Positions 60,458 through 60,526 of a DNA stretch of 60,526 bases are shown here, in pieces (the first letter of the stretch is position 1; every line of letters begins with the position of its first letter). A model generated the notes under the pieces. It saw only the letters and a list, made by a program, of their open reading frames with translations. It made no database searches and had not been told where the DNA came from. The stretch lies in NCBI RefSeq assembly GCF_004025585.1, contig NZ_QTZO01000016.1, positions 1 to 60,526 on the forward strand. Direction: 5' to 3'. The DNA comes from Pseudodesulfovibrio sp. S3. GTDB lineage: Bacteria > Desulfobacterota > Desulfovibrionia > Desulfovibrionales > Desulfovibrionaceae. The position numbers were made by a program, and so were the translations under genes.

Positions 60458-60526
60458 AAAAAAATGCGGCTTTGGATTTTGGCCGCCCGGTGATCGGCGG
60501 CAAGAAGCTGATCGATTCGGGGTGGC

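Noticed and set aside
1..60526. tRNA, rRNA, CRISPR, insertion sequence or attachment site
   Set aside because: No tRNA T-loop/acceptor pattern, no regularly spaced repeats with spacers, no transposase or integrase motif was seen by reading; a tRNAscan or ISfinder search would be decisive.

Overview
The window reads as chromosomal DNA of a sulfate-reducing Desulfovibrionales bacterium, close to Desulfovibrio or Pseudodesulfovibrio. This is inferred from gene content. It carries a desulfoferrodoxin / rubredoxin / rubredoxin:oxygen oxidoreductase locus with rubrerythrin and PerR, a methyl-accepting chemotaxis protein with a periplasmic CxxCH haem site beside a tetrahaem cytochrome, a two-subunit GlcD/GlcF-type 2-hydroxyacid dehydrogenase, futalosine-pathway menaquinone genes, and a sigma-54-linked NifX-fold/Mrp module. 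Genes are densely packed and GC-rich. I see no tRNA, rRNA, CRISPR array, insertion sequence or prophage.

Layout. 1-990 has no gene but holds two copies of a 256-bp element made of a string of hairpins. 991-9061: 2-hydroxyacid dehydrogenase subunits, two paralogous membrane proteins, secA and a putative outer-membrane barrel. 9131-19033: creA, a GAF/PAS/GGDEF cyclase, a small conserved protein, ubiE, a DUF2065 protein, a nucleotide-sugar dehydrogenase, futalosine hydrolase, polyprenyl synthase and purL; ubiE, mqnB and the prenyl synthase together serve menaquinone synthesis. 19182-21695: tetrahaem cytochrome plus haem chemoreceptor. 21937-25411: perR, then rbr-dfx-double rubredoxin-roo, an oxygen and peroxide defence block whose two main promoters share the same operator geometry. 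25452-27880 (minus): YaiI, YwbE, an exported protein and a VWA-OmpA protein. 28110-34752: hldD-lptD-mutL-alr and a 73-aa protein. 34753-38911: a Pho-box-like array, a PhoR-like kinase, a PiT phosphate transporter and a DUF47 (PhoU-like) protein.

39139-43791: a YbaY-like lipoprotein, a TPR/HD-GYP pair, then a minus-strand module of sigma-54 activator, NifX-fold protein and Mrp ATPase. The NifX-mrp pair has a clear -24/-12 promoter, and a 17-bp palindrome occurs both about 93 bp upstream of it and upstream of the activator gene. 43986-46281: two related small exported proteins and hypBA. 46561-49458: an FMN riboswitch with ribB, then ilvD. 49535-52684: a solute-binding-like protein read from a second -24/-12 promoter, and a Cache chemoreceptor. 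52779-59549 (minus): aminotransferase, lipoprotein SppA, EF-hand protein, PhzF, cobS, a SAM-hydroxide adenosyltransferase and a YitT protein. 59711-60199: a stand-alone PocR sensor domain. 60200-60526 is non-coding and hairpin-rich.

The most unusual signals are the duplicated hairpin-string element, the two sigma-54 promoters with their likely enhancer palindromes, the in-frame double rubredoxin with an internal ribosome-binding site, and the haem chemoreceptor/cytochrome pair.
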